From: Metabacillus endolithicus
GTDB taxonomy: Bacteria > Bacillota > Bacilli > Bacillales > Bacillaceae
DNA length: 64,000 bases
Assembly (NCBI RefSeq): GCF_023078335.1
Contig: NZ_CP095550.1
Coordinates: 1,054,001-1,118,000, forward strand
Direction: 5' to 3'
The notes beneath the pieces were generated by a model. That model was not told where the DNA came from, did no database searches, and was given only the letters and a program-made list of their open reading frames with translations. Each line of letters opens with the position of its first letter. Position 1 is the stretch's first letter. Made by a program: the position numbers and the translations under genes. Positions 52,136 through 63,631 of this stretch are shown one piece after another.

Positions 52136-52402
52136 TTATGCCTCTCGGTTTTTTTGTAAGTAAGATTTTACTAGCTCCTCAATTAATTCATCTCGCTCAA
52201 GTTTGCGAATTAAATTCCGTGCGTCGCGATGACGGGGAATATAGGCAGGATCACCCGAAAGTAAATATCCAACAATTTGATTAATTGGATTATAGCCTTT
52301 TTCTTGTAACGCATCGTACACAGTATAAAGAACTTCATTTACATTGGTTTCGACCGTTTCATCAGAAAAATTAAATTTCATTGTTTTATCAAATGAACTC
52401 AC
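52136..52402 (-). CDS. ireB: IreB family regulatory phosphoprotein
   Basis: DUF965 protein (YrzL). The Enterococcus homologue IreB is phosphorylated by the IreK kinase. Conserved [20 protein letters not shown]. The GTG at 52402 (SSFDKTMKF) is 8 nt from GAGGTG; 88 aa. Confidence 0.92.
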   Translation of the reverse strand: MSSFDKTMKFNFSDETVETNVNEVLYTVYDALQEKGYNPINQIVGYLLSGDPAYIPRHRDARNLIRKLERDELIEELVKSYLQKNREA

Positions 52403-52480
52403 CGTTCGCACCTCTTTCTCAGATTCATAATCGGAATCTGCTTGTCCAATCTTACCTACATTTTACACTACTTTTCTTAA

Positions 52481-55120
52481 TTATAAAACGGATTCAACCC
52501 ATTCATCGACAAGTTTTAGCGCTTCTTCCAATTTTTCTGGTTGTTTTGCACCTGCTTGTGCCATGTCTGGGCGTCCGCCGCCTTTTCCACCACAACGTTC
52601 CGCTACTTCTTTGATTAATTTACCAGCATGATATCCTTTATCAACTAAATCCTTTGTAACACCCGCAATCAGATTTACTTTTCCATCTTCAGCTGCTCCG
52701 AGAACTACAATAGCTGATTGGAGCTTATTTTTCAAGTCATCCATCATGCCACGCAGGCTGTTCATGTCTTTTGCATTCACTTTTGCAGCTAAAACCGTTA
52801 TTCCATTTATCGTTTTAGCTTGATCGACAATGCTGCCAGCCTCTAGATTTCCAAGCTTACTTGTTAATGATTCATTTTCGCGTTGAAGTGCACGGTAATC
52901 TTGTAATAAACCACTGATTCTTGAAACAATTTCTTTTGGATTTGCTTTTAATAGCTCAGCAGCCTCTTTTAATTTCTCATATTGCTCATTCATATATTGA
53001 TATGCTGCTTTTCCTGTAACAGCTTCAATACGTCTAGTTCCAGCGCCGATACCTGTTTCTGTTACAATTTTGAATAGTCCAATTGAAGATGTATTATCGA
53101 CATGACATCCTCCACATAGCTCTAAGCTATAGTCTCCGACTTGAACAACACGAACAATATCCCCGTACTTCTCACCGAATAGTGCCATTGCTCCCATTTC
53201 TTTTGCTTCATTTAAAGATTTAAAGTCAATATTTACAGCAATACTTTTCCAGATTTGCTCATTTACAATCTGCTCAATTCGTGACAGCTCTTCTTGGCTC
53301 ACTTGACCAAAATGTGAGAAGTCAAATCGAAGACGATCAACTGTTACTAACGAACCTGCCTGATTTACATGAGTACCAAGTACATCTTTAAGTGCTTGAT
53401 GTAGTAAATGTGTTGCTGTGTGATTTTTTACAATACCAGTTCGATTTTCTTCAGCTACTGAAGCTGTAAACGTATCTCCAGTTTGAATAGTACCACTTTC
53501 TACAATGACATTATGAAGGTTTTGGCCATTAGGAGCTTTTTGAACATCTTTCACTTTGATCATTGCTTTATCACTAGTAAGTGTTCCTTCATCAGCAATT
53601 TGTCCGCCACTCTCAGCATAAAATGGTGTTTTATTAAGGATTACTTGCACTTCTTCACCTTCATGTGCTTCTTGAACAACTTCACCGTTTTTCACAATCA
53701 CAACAGCTTCGGAATTGTTAACAATTAGCTGATTGTATCCAACAAATTCACTTTCCGTTTTAATTTCTCCAAGCATGCCACCTTGAACCTGCATAGAATC
53801 AACCTTTTGCATAGCTGCACGAGCTCGTTCACGTTGTCTACCCATTTCTTCTTCAAAGCCAGCATGATCAACTTTCATGCCTTCTTCTTCAGCATATTCC
53901 TCTGTTAACTCAACAGGGAATCCATACGTATCATAAAGACGGAATACATCTTCTCCTGGAATTTCATTATTTCCTTTTTCTTTTTGCGTTTTGATTACTT
54001 CACTAAGGATGGCTAGCCCTTCATTTAATGTTTCATGGAAACGCTCTTCTTCATTTTTAATCACTTTTTGAATGAATTCAGTTTTTGTTTTGACTTCTGG
54101 ATAAAAATCGACCATAATTTCAGCAACAACTGGAACAAGCTCATACATGAATGGACGGTTTATATGAATTTGCTTTGCATAGCGTACCGCTCTTCTTAAC
54201 AGGCGTCGCAATACATATCCACGACCTTCATTAGAAGGAAGAGCCCCATCACTTATCGCAAAGCTTACTGTTCGAACATGATCGGCAATAACTTTAAATG
54301 CCACATCTTTTTCTTTATCTTTACGGTAATCTTCACCTGAAATTTGCTCAGTTGCTTTAATAATAGGAATGAATAAATCTGTATCAAAATTTGTTTGAAC
54401 ATTTTGAATGACAGAGACCATACGCTCGAGTCCCATTCCTGTATCAATGTTTTTCTTAGGAAGTGGTGTATATGTACCATCAGGATTGTGGTTAAATTGT
54501 GAGAATACCAAGTTCCATACTTCAAGATAACGTTCATTTTCTCCACCAGGATATAACTCTGGATCTTCAGGGTCATTTCCGTATTCTTCACCACGATCAT
54601 AGAAGATCTCAGTATTTGGCCCACTTGGCCCTTCACCAATATCCCAGAAGTTCCCTTCTAAACGAATAATTCTTTCTTCAGGAATACCAATTTTATCTTT
54701 CCAAATATCGAATGCTTCGTTGTCTTCAGGATGAATTGTAACAGATAATTTTTCTGGATCAAAACCAATCCATTTTTCATCTGTTAAGAATTCCCATGCC
54801 CATTCGATTGATTCTACTTTAAAGTAATCGCCAATTGAGAAATTACCTAGCATCTCAAAAAATGTATGATGTCTAGCAGTCTTTCCTACGTTTTCAATAT
54901 CATTCGTTCGAATTGATTTTTGAGCATTACAAATTCTCGGATTTGCTGGAATCACACGACCATCAAAATATTTTTTTAATGTGGCAACCCCACTGTTAAT
55001 CCAAAGTAATGTCGGATCTTCATGTGGAACTAGAGATGCACTAGGTTCAACGGTATGACCTTTCTCCTTAAAGAAGTCTAAAAACATTTGACGTACTTCT
55101 GCAGATTGTAAGTGTTTCAT
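52481..55120 (-). CDS. alaS: Alanyl-tRNA synthetase
   Basis: Class II synthetase with catalytic core ([20 protein letters not shown]), tRNA recognition domain, editing domain ([24 protein letters not shown]) and C-Ala domain ([14 protein letters not shown]). 879 aa. AGGAGG SD. Preceded by a T-box leader. Confidence 0.98.
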   Translation of the reverse strand: MKHLQSAEVRQMFLDFFKEKGHTVEPSASLVPHEDPTLLWINSGVATLKKYFDGRVIPANPRICNAQKSIRTNDIENVGKTARHHTFFEMLGNFSIGDYFKVESIEWAWEFLTDEKWIGFDPEKLSVTIHPEDNEAFDIWKDKIGIPEERIIRLEGNFWDIGEGPSGPNTEIFYDRGEEYGNDPEDPELYPGGENERYLEVWNLVFSQFNHNPDGTYTPLPKKNIDTGMGLERMVSVIQNVQTNFDTDLFIPIIKATEQISGEDYRKDKEKDVAFKVIADHVRTVSFAISDGALPSNEGRGYVLRRLLRRAVRYAKQIHINRPFMYELVPVVAEIMVDFYPEVKTKTEFIQKVIKNEEERFHETLNEGLAILSEVIKTQKEKGNNEIPGEDVFRLYDTYGFPVELTEEYAEEEGMKVDHAGFEEEMGRQRERARAAMQKVDSMQVQGGMLGEIKTESEFVGYNQLIVNNSEAVVIVKNGEVVQEAHEGEEVQVILNKTPFYAESGGQIADEGTLTSDKAMIKVKDVQKAPNGQNLHNVIVESGTIQTGDTFTASVAEENRTGIVKNHTATHLLHQALKDVLGTHVNQAGSLVTVDRLRFDFSHFGQVSQEELSRIEQIVNEQIWKSIAVNIDFKSLNEAKEMGAMALFGEKYGDIVRVVQVGDYSLELCGGCHVDNTSSIGLFKIVTETGIGAGTRRIEAVTGKAAYQYMNEQYEKLKEAAELLKANPKEIVSRISGLLQDYRALQRENESLTSKLGNLEAGSIVDQAKTINGITVLAAKVNAKDMNSLRGMMDDLKNKLQSAIVVLGAAEDGKVNLIAGVTKDLVDKGYHAGKLIKEVAERCGGKGGGRPDMAQAGAKQPEKLEEALKLVDEWVESVL

Positions 55121-55171
55121 ATGTATCCTCCTTAAAAATAAGTGTTATTTTAGAATTTACTTAACACAAAA

Positions 55172-55410
55172 AACTCTCGTCTCTGTGTAAAGAATAACCT
55201 CTTTGCACAGGGACGAGAGTTGGCTCGCGGTACCACCCTGATTATGGACAAAAAAGTCCATCACTCAAAAAACCGTAACGTGGTTTTGACGGCAGGTTTT
55301 TCTGCACTTAGGAATAGCTTTCAGCTGTCCTTACTTTAGAATTTCTTTCAGCCAGGGAAATTCCTCTCTTTAAAGCGGTCACAACGTACTTTTTTCCTTC
55401 ATTGTTTTTT
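55172..55410 (-). promoter_or_regulatory. T-box leader of alaS
   Basis: Contains the T-box AGGGTGGTACCGCG (55239-55226), which pairs with the acceptor end of uncharged tRNA. The terminator follows: AACTCTCGTCTCTGTGTAAAG (55172-55192) pairs with the complement at 55201-55221, then a T-run. Stem I should lie at 55290-55400; I could not place the Ala specifier codon with certainty. Uncharged tRNA-Ala would switch alaS on. Confidence 0.95.
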
Positions 55411-55454
55411 CATTATTGTACTATCGAGAATTATAGACAAGCGTTATTCAAATG

Positions 55455-56514
55455 TCAATGTTGTCGTCTAAATTGTGCTAAGTGAACAATAACAACCCTT
55501 AAAATGACTACGATAGGAACAGCTAGCATTAATCCTACAACACCAGCTATTTCTCCACCAGCCAATAACGCTAACATAATGACGATTGGATGCATATGAA
55601 GGCTTTTCCCCACTATTAATGGCCCTAGAATATTTCCTTCTATAAATTGCAGCCCAAAGATAATGATCACTACAATAATGACTGTTTTTGTTGACATTGT
55701 AGCAGCAATAATTAAAGCCGGTACCGCTCCAATCACTGGTCCAAAATAAGGAATGATATTTGTCACACCAATTAATAGGCCAAGTATTAATGGATATTTC
55801 ACATGAAAAAACCAAAGAGATAAAAATGCAACTGTTCCAATGATCAAACAAACAAACAGCTGACCACGAATATAGCTTCCTAATGAATGATCTATATCTT
55901 TTAGAAATTGAATCGCTTCATTTCTCCATCTTCGCGGGTAAGATACCAACCAGCTTTTTTTATTTGATCATAATCTTTCAACATATAAAATACTAAAAAC
56001 GGGATGATCGCAAGAAGAAGTACATAATCAAATAAGCTCCTAAGACTATTGATCACTCTTTCGATTGTTAATGCAAGCCACTCTTCTGTTTGCTCAAACA
56101 TCCGTTCAATTCGATCATGTATTCCATCTGGCCAACGATCTGTCTGATCATGAATTGAGTCAATCCATCTGTTGTAAGTTGCTTGGAACTGGGGAAAGTT
56201 TTCAGATAAATCTCGTAATTGATTAACCAATACAGGCACACCTTTATAAAAACCGTATCCTAGTAAACCAAAAAATAATAAATAAATGATTAAAATTGAA
56301 ATGGGTCTCGGCATCCCTGTTCGATGTAGCTTTTCAATAACCGGATGCAGTAAATATGTTATAAATGCACTAATAAGAAAAGGGATAAAAATGGCTTTAA
56401 ACATTAGAAAAAAAGAGCCCAAATAGAATATAGCTTAAAAAACACAAATACTGTTAACAAGCCTAATAATAAAATGGTAATTCTTAACAACCATTTTATT
56501 TGATTGTCTCTCAT
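55455..56514 (-). pseudogene. yrrI: AI-2E family transporter YrrI, two frameshifts
   Basis: Polytopic AI-2E/PerM-family membrane protein. ATG at 56514 (MRDNQIKWLLRIT) behind GAGGAGGG starts the first TM, which leaves the frame near 56422-56427 (one T missing). FKAIFIPFLISAFITYLL continues to WYLT, where one C is missing at 55936-55938. PRRWRNEAIQFLKDIDHSLG then continues to 55455 (PYFGPVIGAVPALI). Repaired length about 353 aa, the B. subtilis YrrI length. Confidence 0.88.
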
Positions 56515-56595
56515 AGTCACCCTCCTCTTTCTTAGTTATTGTGGAGGGTGATTCCGTATTTTATGTACAGAGTTCCATTAAACTTAAAAGAAAAA

Positions 56596-56621
56596 AGGAG
56601 CCGACAAATTTGCCAGCTCCT
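56596..56621 (-). terminator. Terminator after yrzQ
   Basis: AGGAGC / GCTCCT stem, loop about 14 nt with inner AAATTT pairing, followed on the minus strand by CCTTTTTTCTTTT. Confidence 0.8.
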
Positions 56622-56630
56622 CTCTTTCAT

Positions 56631-56762
56631 TTAAAACATTTTCATAACACGTTTTCTCATTTTCTTCATAGAACGATTATTCATCATGTTTGTATTACGT
56701 GATAAATGATATGCTGCTGCCCCTACACCCATAGTTATTAATGAGGTTAAAGTTCGATTCAA
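56631..56762 (-). CDS. yrzQ: YrzQ family small protein (DUF3918)
   Basis: 43-aa basic peptide: NRTLTSLITMGVGAAAYHL, then a Met/Arg/Lys-rich tail. TTG start 7 nt from AAAGGGGAG. Conserved short Bacillus protein of unknown function. Confidence 0.8.
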   Translation of the reverse strand: MNRTLTSLITMGVGAAAYHLSRNTNMMNNRSMKKMRKRVMKMF

Positions 56763-56776
56763 GACCAATCTCCCCT

Positions 56777-56968
56777 TTACATGCTTATTGATCGTTCATC
56801 TTCAGGAAACAAATCATCAAGTGAGCTTAATGTCCCATCTTCCTCAACTTGATGTGTTAATATTTTTCCCTTTGACACAGAAAGTTCAATAAAGCAACTC
56901 CAGCAGTAATATTGATTTACACCGATCTTTCCAAGGTCTTTACTTCTACAATTCGGACATGAAAACAA
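56777..56968 (-). CDS. Small zinc-ribbon-like protein
   Basis: 63 aa from the TTG at 56968, spaced 8 nt from AGAGGTG. FSCPNCRSKDLGKIG and YYCWSCFIEL provide two CxxC pairs, as in a zinc ribbon; the C-terminus is acidic (GTLSSLDDLFPEDER). The frame extends to 57076 inside yrrD but without homology. Position matches a conserved small gene beside yrrD in Bacillus; function unknown. Confidence 0.75.
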   Translation of the reverse strand: MFSCPNCRSKDLGKIGVNQYYCWSCFIELSVSKGKILTHQVEEDGTLSSLDDLFPEDERSISM

Positions 56969-56984
56969 TCTAAGCACACCTCTT

Positions 56985-57485
56985 TTAATAAAGTTCAATG
57001 ACGATCGCATCTTTGCTAATCGATAGTGGTTCACCGGAAGCCTTAACCACCTTTTTACCTTCAGCGATGTCAGCAAAAAATCCGTCCGTCAGTTCGTATG
57101 CCTCAATTGTGTCCATTTTTTCAGAAAAATATACGTCTTCTAATAATCCAAGCTTTTCCCCTTCTTTAGTGAGAACTGCTTTATTGCTAAGATCATCATA
57201 AGTGTTATACGTAAATTGTTTTTTCATTTCATGTAATGATAGAAGCTTGTCTTTTTCTTCAACCATAACGCCGTTGTCTCCTACCGCATAAATTGATTCA
57301 AGAGGAACAAAGCGATCACGCTGAAAAAGGCCCTTGCCGTCCATCATAAGTCCGAATATAAATCCCTTGGAAGATAAGCAAACATTCGTTACATGACCAA
57401 GAAGGTCTGCACTACTGCTACAATATACTGGAAGTCCCTTTAGCTTCGAAAATGTCCGCAAAGTCATCTCCACCTTTCCGAACAT
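56985..57485 (-). CDS. yrrD: PRC-barrel domain protein YrrD
   Basis: 166 aa with two PRC-barrel-like repeats (FSKLKGLPVYCSSSADLLG; NKAVLTKEGEKLGLLEDVYF). Role unknown. Start at 57485, or at the ATG at 57467, which is very close to an AGGTGGAG SD. Directly follows recD2 (2 bp). Confidence 0.85.
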   Translation of the reverse strand: MFGKVEMTLRTFSKLKGLPVYCSSSADLLGHVTNVCLSSKGFIFGLMMDGKGLFQRDRFVPLESIYAVGDNGVMVEEKDKLLSLHEMKKQFTYNTYDDLSNKAVLTKEGEKLGLLEDVYFSEKMDTIEAYELTDGFFADIAEGKKVVKASGEPLSISKDAIVIELY

Positions 57486-57487
57486 TT

Positions 57488-59872
57488 TTATATTTCGCTA
57501 GCTTCCATAAAGTCATACGGTGTAACGTTTTCCATGCCAATATTTGCATCCTCTAGGGGGAATGGTAATTGTTTTTGTAATTCATCAAGTTCTGAATCTT
57601 TCAATTGATCCGCTCCAAGCTTTAACATTAAGCTTGTTTGCCTTTCGGAACTTTCATTATTTGTAATGCCCCACTCTAAAGCTTCTAACTCCCCACATAA
57701 AACAAGAGATTTTTTACTTCTTGTAACTGCTGTATAAATTAAGTTTCGTCTTAGCATTCGATAGTAGCCTTTAACAATAGGCATAATCACAATTGGAAAC
57801 TCACTTCCTTGTGATTTATGAATAGAGCAACAAAAGGCATGTGTAAATTGATTAAAATCTTGTTTCGTATACGTTACTTCATTACCATCGAATGAAACTA
57901 CGATCATATCTTCTTTTTCGGTATTTTCTTTTGCATAAAATATGGACACAATCTCTCCAATATCTCCATTAAATACGTTGCTATCAGGCTGATTTACGAG
58001 CTGAAGCACTTTATCACCATTTCGGTACACAACATCACCGAAATTCAATTCTCTTTTACTAGATGCTTTTGGATTAAAAAGCTCCTGAAGTAATTTATTT
58101 AGCTGATCAATACCAGCAGGTCCTCTATACATGGGTGCCAGGATTTGTATATCTTTCGCTGTATATCCCTTTTTCAGTGCACTTTGTATGATTTTACCTA
58201 TAACTTCTTTCATCTGAGCTTGAGAGCACCTAATAAACGAACGATCCGAAGTCGGTGCCGCTATATTTTGTGGAAGTCTACCTTCCTTTATATCGTGGGC
58301 AAGTTCAATGATAGAAGATCCCTCTGCCTGACGGTAAATATCTGTCAGACGAACCGTTGGTATCACTTGAGATGCCAATAAATCACGAAGCACTTGACCA
58401 GGACCAACTGAAGGAAGCTGATCCTCATCGCCTACCATAATAACCTGAATTTCTTTAGGCAAAGCTTTAAATAATTGGTTAGCAATCCAAATATCAACCA
58501 TTGAGACTTCATCAATGATCAAAAGTTTGCCTGCAATCGGGTTTTCTTCATCGTGTTCAAAACCATCCGCACCATTCCATTTTAAAAGACGGTGAATCGT
58601 AACCGCCGGCATTCCTGTGGCTTCACTCATACGTTTTGCCGCTCTCCCTGTTGGAGCTACAAGTACAATTGGAAAAGTTTCTTCTTTTTTATAATCTTTA
58701 GGATCAAGAGAACATCCATGTAAATCTGAATACAATTCTACAATCCCTTTAATAACCGTTGTTTTTCCTGTACCAGGTCCTCCAGTTAGTAGTAACATAG
58801 GTGACATTAGTGCCTTCTGAATCGCATCTTTTTGTGTTGGTGCATATTGCACGTTCATTCTTTCTTCGAGGTTCCCCAGAGATAATAAAAATTCAGATTC
58901 AGGAAATAAATCTTCATATTCTGTTTGATCAAGGATCTTATTAATATTTTTCACCAAACCCTGTTCAGCAAAATAGAGTGATGGAAGGTAAGCACGGTTT
59001 TCTTCAACAATCATTTTTCCCTCTTCACCTAGTGCAATGATCTCATTTGCAATATCTGACTCGTGAATGGTTTCTTTTTTAGAGTGATCAAGGAGTTCCT
59101 TTGTTTTAACAATTAGCTGCTCCGTTGTTACATAAACATGACCTTCCTGTAGGCAAAGGTGCTCGACATTGTAATGACAAGCCGCTTTAATACGTTCAGC
59201 ACTTTTCCCCGAAATACCAAGGTGCTCTCCAAGCTCATCAGCTCGAACAAAACCAATTCCTTCTACATCCTGAACTAATTGATAGGGATTCTCCTGGATA
59301 ATGGTTAATGTTTCATCTTGGTATGTTTGATAAATCTTCATTGCAAGCTGTGGACCAAATCCAAACTGATTTAACGCAATCATGATTTGCTCAAGACCCT
59401 GATGAGAAATTAGCGCATCTACCAATTGTTTTGCTTTATCTTTATTCACCTTAGGAATATCATCCAAAATGGAGGGATTTTGTAAGATTTTTGAGATAGC
59501 GGATTCACCCAATTTTTCAACAATTGCTTCCGCTGTTTTTTTTCCAATTCCTTTAAAAAGATCGCTTGAAAGATATTGTATGATTCCTTCTTTTGTTTGA
59601 GGAATTTCTTTCCGAAAATGCTCGGTTTGAAACTGAAGCCCAAACTTAGGGTGATTTGTAAACGACCCAAAAAAAGTGTAGGTATCATCTTCATGCAGGA
59701 GGGGAAAGTAACCAGTAACAGTTATTTCTTTATCTTCTATATCTTCACTCGTTTCATGTACTCTTACTTTTAGCACGGAATAAAGATTTTGTTCATTATG
59801 AAAGATAACAACCTTAACTAGTCCTTTGACATAGCGCTCTTTTTCTCCAAATAAATCTGCACTCTCCTGCAT
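57488..59872 (-). CDS. recD2: ATP-dependent 5'-3' DNA helicase RecD2
   Basis: SF1B helicase of the RecD2/YrrC type, acting in repair without RecBC. N-terminal OB and tandem helix-hairpin-helix region (LFKGIGKKTAEAIVEKLG), Walker A LTGGPGTGKTTVI, Walker B LLIIDEVSMVD, and the C-terminal motif VI (IYTAVTRSKKSLVL). ATG at 59872 (MQESADLFGE) behind GGGAGAGG; 794 aa. Confidence 0.95.
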   Translation of the reverse strand: MQESADLFGEKERYVKGLVKVVIFHNEQNLYSVLKVRVHETSEDIEDKEITVTGYFPLLHEDDTYTFFGSFTNHPKFGLQFQTEHFRKEIPQTKEGIIQYLSSDLFKGIGKKTAEAIVEKLGESAISKILQNPSILDDIPKVNKDKAKQLVDALISHQGLEQIMIALNQFGFGPQLAMKIYQTYQDETLTIIQENPYQLVQDVEGIGFVRADELGEHLGISGKSAERIKAACHYNVEHLCLQEGHVYVTTEQLIVKTKELLDHSKKETIHESDIANEIIALGEEGKMIVEENRAYLPSLYFAEQGLVKNINKILDQTEYEDLFPESEFLLSLGNLEERMNVQYAPTQKDAIQKALMSPMLLLTGGPGTGKTTVIKGIVELYSDLHGCSLDPKDYKKEETFPIVLVAPTGRAAKRMSEATGMPAVTIHRLLKWNGADGFEHDEENPIAGKLLIIDEVSMVDIWIANQLFKALPKEIQVIMVGDEDQLPSVGPGQVLRDLLASQVIPTVRLTDIYRQAEGSSIIELAHDIKEGRLPQNIAAPTSDRSFIRCSQAQMKEVIGKIIQSALKKGYTAKDIQILAPMYRGPAGIDQLNKLLQELFNPKASSKRELNFGDVVYRNGDKVLQLVNQPDSNVFNGDIGEIVSIFYAKENTEKEDMIVVSFDGNEVTYTKQDFNQFTHAFCCSIHKSQGSEFPIVIMPIVKGYYRMLRRNLIYTAVTRSKKSLVLCGELEALEWGITNNESSERQTSLMLKLGADQLKDSELDELQKQLPFPLEDANIGMENVTPYDFMEASEI

Positions 59873-59897
59873 TATTTTGCCTCTCCCTTCAGAGAAC

Positions 59898-60557
59898 TTA
59901 TTTCTCCATATTTCCATTCATAATTTTCAATGCATGTCCTGCCAACATATGGTCCGGCTGGATTTCTAATGCTTTATTCAGCATTTCAATTGCTTTTTCA
60001 CTATTTTCTTTAAAGGCATATGCTACTCCTATATTATAAAAAGCATCGGCATGTTGCTCGTCTAGTTCGATAACTTCTTCAAATTGCACTAGTGCTTCAT
60101 CAATTAATTCAAGCTGTGCCAAGCATAAACCATACTGGAATTTTGCATCACTATCATTTTCATTTAACTCTACTGCTCGTTGAAAATAAGGAAGAGCTAA
60201 ACGGTTTTGACCAAGATTGAATAAACACATTCCTAACATAAAATGTAAATCACCTTGATCTAAGCCTTTCTTTAATGCCTTTTCATACATATTTTTTGCT
60301 TCATCATAGTTTTCTTGATTGAAGTAAACATTTCCTGCTCCATAATAAGCTGTTGCAGAATCTTCATTTATTTCAATTGCTTTTTCATAAAATTTCAATG
60401 CCTTTTCAGGCTCATTAACTGCAGAAAGAAGATTGCCAAAGTTAATATAACTAATTGGGTTATTCGGATTTTTCTCAATTGCCTCCGAGAAAAGAGTTGC
60501 TGCTTCCTCGAACTCTCCTTTTTGCATTGCTTCAATTCCACGTTGATTAATATCCAT
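59898..60557 (-). CDS. yrrB: TPR-repeat protein YrrB
   Basis: 219 aa made of about six 34-residue TPR units (e.g. NPNNPISYINFGNLLSAVN, DSATAYYGAGNVYFNQENYD). A scaffold protein of uncertain role, always between mnmA and recD2 in Bacillus. Confidence 0.92.
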   Translation of the reverse strand: MDINQRGIEAMQKGEFEEAATLFSEAIEKNPNNPISYINFGNLLSAVNEPEKALKFYEKAIEINEDSATAYYGAGNVYFNQENYDEAKNMYEKALKKGLDQGDLHFMLGMCLFNLGQNRLALPYFQRAVELNENDSDAKFQYGLCLAQLELIDEALVQFEEVIELDEQHADAFYNIGVAYAFKENSEKAIEMLNKALEIQPDHMLAGHALKIMNGNMEK

Positions 60558-60605
60558 CTTAATCCTTCCTTTATCTAGTATGTAGTAAATATATAGGATA
60601 CAGCT

Positions 60606-60636
60606 AAAAAGGGCTGACTCATTGTGTCAACCCCTT
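60606..60636 (-). terminator. Terminator after mnmA
   Basis: AAGGGGTTGAC pairs with GTCAGCCCTT on the minus strand, followed by TTTTTAGC. Confidence 0.8.
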
Positions 60637-60675
60637 CTAGTATCAGAAACATTTATTAAACCAAATTTTTCTCCC

Positions 60676-61791
<1,116 letters not shown>

Positions 61792-61811
61792 TTATTCACC
61801 TCCATGTAACT

Positions 61812-62951
61812 CTAAGCTGTCACTCTTTTTACAATTTTTGATATTTCATGGGCAGAATATCTAATATCTTCTAAGGATACTCCTAAACCAAAACTAAAGC
61901 GAACAGAAGATATGATCCGATCTGAATCTTTTCCAAACATAGACACTAATACATGAGATGGATCAACAGAACCAGCTGTACAAGCAGAACCACTTGATGC
62001 AGCAATACCTGCCAAATCCAAATTCACTAATAGAGACTCAATTTGAGTTTTCGGAAAGTACATATTTAGAACGTGAGGTAAACCACTCAATTCTCCATTC
62101 ACTTCAAATTGTATATCATGTTCTTTAAAAATCGAGATCATTTCCTGCTTATATTTCTTATATTCTTCTCGCTTACCTTCGCGATTGGCTGCAGCAATTT
62201 CTGCAGCCCGACTGAATCCGCTAATTCCTGCAACATTCTCAGTACCAGCTCGTCGTTTCAGCTCCTGCTCGCCACCATATAATGAAGGCTGAAGTTTAAT
62301 ACCGGCTTTTGCATATAAAAAACCAATACCCTTAGGTCCATTGATTTTATGTGCAGATGCAGTTAACAAATCAACACCCAACTCTTGTACATTAATTTCT
62401 TCAATTCCATAAGCTTGAACAGCATCTGTATGAAAATACGCTGGATATTCCTTTAGAAGTTTTCCTATTTCACGTATTGGCTGAATTGAACCCACTTCAT
62501 TATTACCAAACATAATTGAAACAAGCACTGTTTGGTCTGTTAGGTGTTGCTTGAGGTCATCTACAGAAATTAAACCACTTTTGTTAACAGGAAGGTAAGT
62601 AATATCGTAACCTATTTTCTCAAGATATTTACAAGTGTGAAGTACTGCATGATGCTCTATTTCAGTTGTTATAATATGTTTACCGATTTGTTGATTCGCA
62701 AGCGCTGTTCCGATTATGGCTAAATTATCAGCTTCTGTTCCGCCACTTGTAAAAATTAATTCTCCTGGACTTGCACCAATACTATTTGCAAGCATTCTTC
62801 TTGACTCATCAAGAATTCTCCTTGCTTCTCTTCCAAAAGAATGAATACTAGACGGATTACCGAACGTATCAGTCATCACCTTCATCATTTGATCTGCAAC
62901 ATCAGGGTGAATCGGAGAAGTTGCAGCATGATCTAAATAAACTTTTTTCAT
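61812..62951 (-). CDS. yrvO: Cysteine desulfurase (YrvO-type)
   Basis: PLP enzyme dedicated to tRNA thiolation with MnmA in B. subtilis. YLDHAATSP start, PLP lysine in SAHKINGPKG, HTDAVQAYG, and the persulfide Cys in SSGSACTAGS. 379 aa. Operon cymR-yrvO-mnmA. Confidence 0.93.
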   Translation of the reverse strand: MKKVYLDHAATSPIHPDVADQMMKVMTDTFGNPSSIHSFGREARRILDESRRMLANSIGASPGELIFTSGGTEADNLAIIGTALANQQIGKHIITTEIEHHAVLHTCKYLEKIGYDITYLPVNKSGLISVDDLKQHLTDQTVLVSIMFGNNEVGSIQPIREIGKLLKEYPAYFHTDAVQAYGIEEINVQELGVDLLTASAHKINGPKGIGFLYAKAGIKLQPSLYGGEQELKRRAGTENVAGISGFSRAAEIAAANREGKREEYKKYKQEMISIFKEHDIQFEVNGELSGLPHVLNMYFPKTQIESLLVNLDLAGIAASSGSACTAGSVDPSHVLVSMFGKDSDRIISSVRFSFGLGVSLEDIRYSAHEISKIVKRVTA

Positions 62952-62995
62952 TTCCTACCTCCTTCCTATTAAAAATTTAGTAGCTTAACAAGTTT

Positions 62996-63412
62996 CTAAA
63001 TATAAAACATATACGGCTCTTGATCTCCGTCTGTATAACTAGCCAAATCTTCAAGCGTTGTGTTATCTAACACTTCTTTTACAGCGTCACGAATTCGTAT
63101 CCACAGCTGTCTTTTTGCCGGCTCTTCATCCTCTAATACTTCAACAGGGCTTAAAGGCCCTTCAAGAACGCGAATAATATCCCCGGATGTAATATTTGCA
63201 GGCTCATCACCTAAAATATAACCACCATAAGCCCCCCTAATACTTTTTACAAGACGAGCATTTCTTAAAGGTGCGATTAATTGTTCCAAATAGTGCTCTG
63301 ATAAATCATGAGCCTGTGCAATGCTTTTTAATGAAGTTGGACCTTCACCGTGCTTTCTGGCAAGCTCAATCATAATTGTTAATCCATATCGGCCTTTTGT
63401 TGATATTTTCAT
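62996..63412 (-). CDS. cymR: Rrf2-type cysteine metabolism repressor CymR
   Basis: Master repressor of cysteine metabolism, active in complex with CysK. Rrf2 winged helix (MKISTKGRYGLTIMIELA, DLSEHYLEQLIAPLRNA). It lacks the Fe-S cysteines of IscR, as expected. ATG at 63412 behind AGGGGGAC; 138 aa. Confidence 0.94.
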   Translation of the reverse strand: MKISTKGRYGLTIMIELARKHGEGPTSLKSIAQAHDLSEHYLEQLIAPLRNARLVKSIRGAYGGYILGDEPANITSGDIIRVLEGPLSPVEVLEDEEPAKRQLWIRIRDAVKEVLDNTTLEDLASYTDGDQEPYMFYI

Positions 63413-63631
63413 AATAGTCCCCCTACATACCACGATCTAGTAAACTTGTTTGAAATTGGTTTATATTTATAAGATCTCATTATGGGTTCTTAATTAAACT
63501 TATAACCCTTTTCGTATAAGCAAGTGTTCAATTCATTAACTTTTTCCATTAGCCATTATAGCATAGATGGTGATATTAGACACTAAAACCGACTATATCG
63601 CTAGGACATGATTAATCTAACATGAAAAGTA

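Noticed and set aside
55468..55851. 127-aa Ser/Trp/Cys-rich frame
   Set aside because: Shadow frame of the yrrI transporter.
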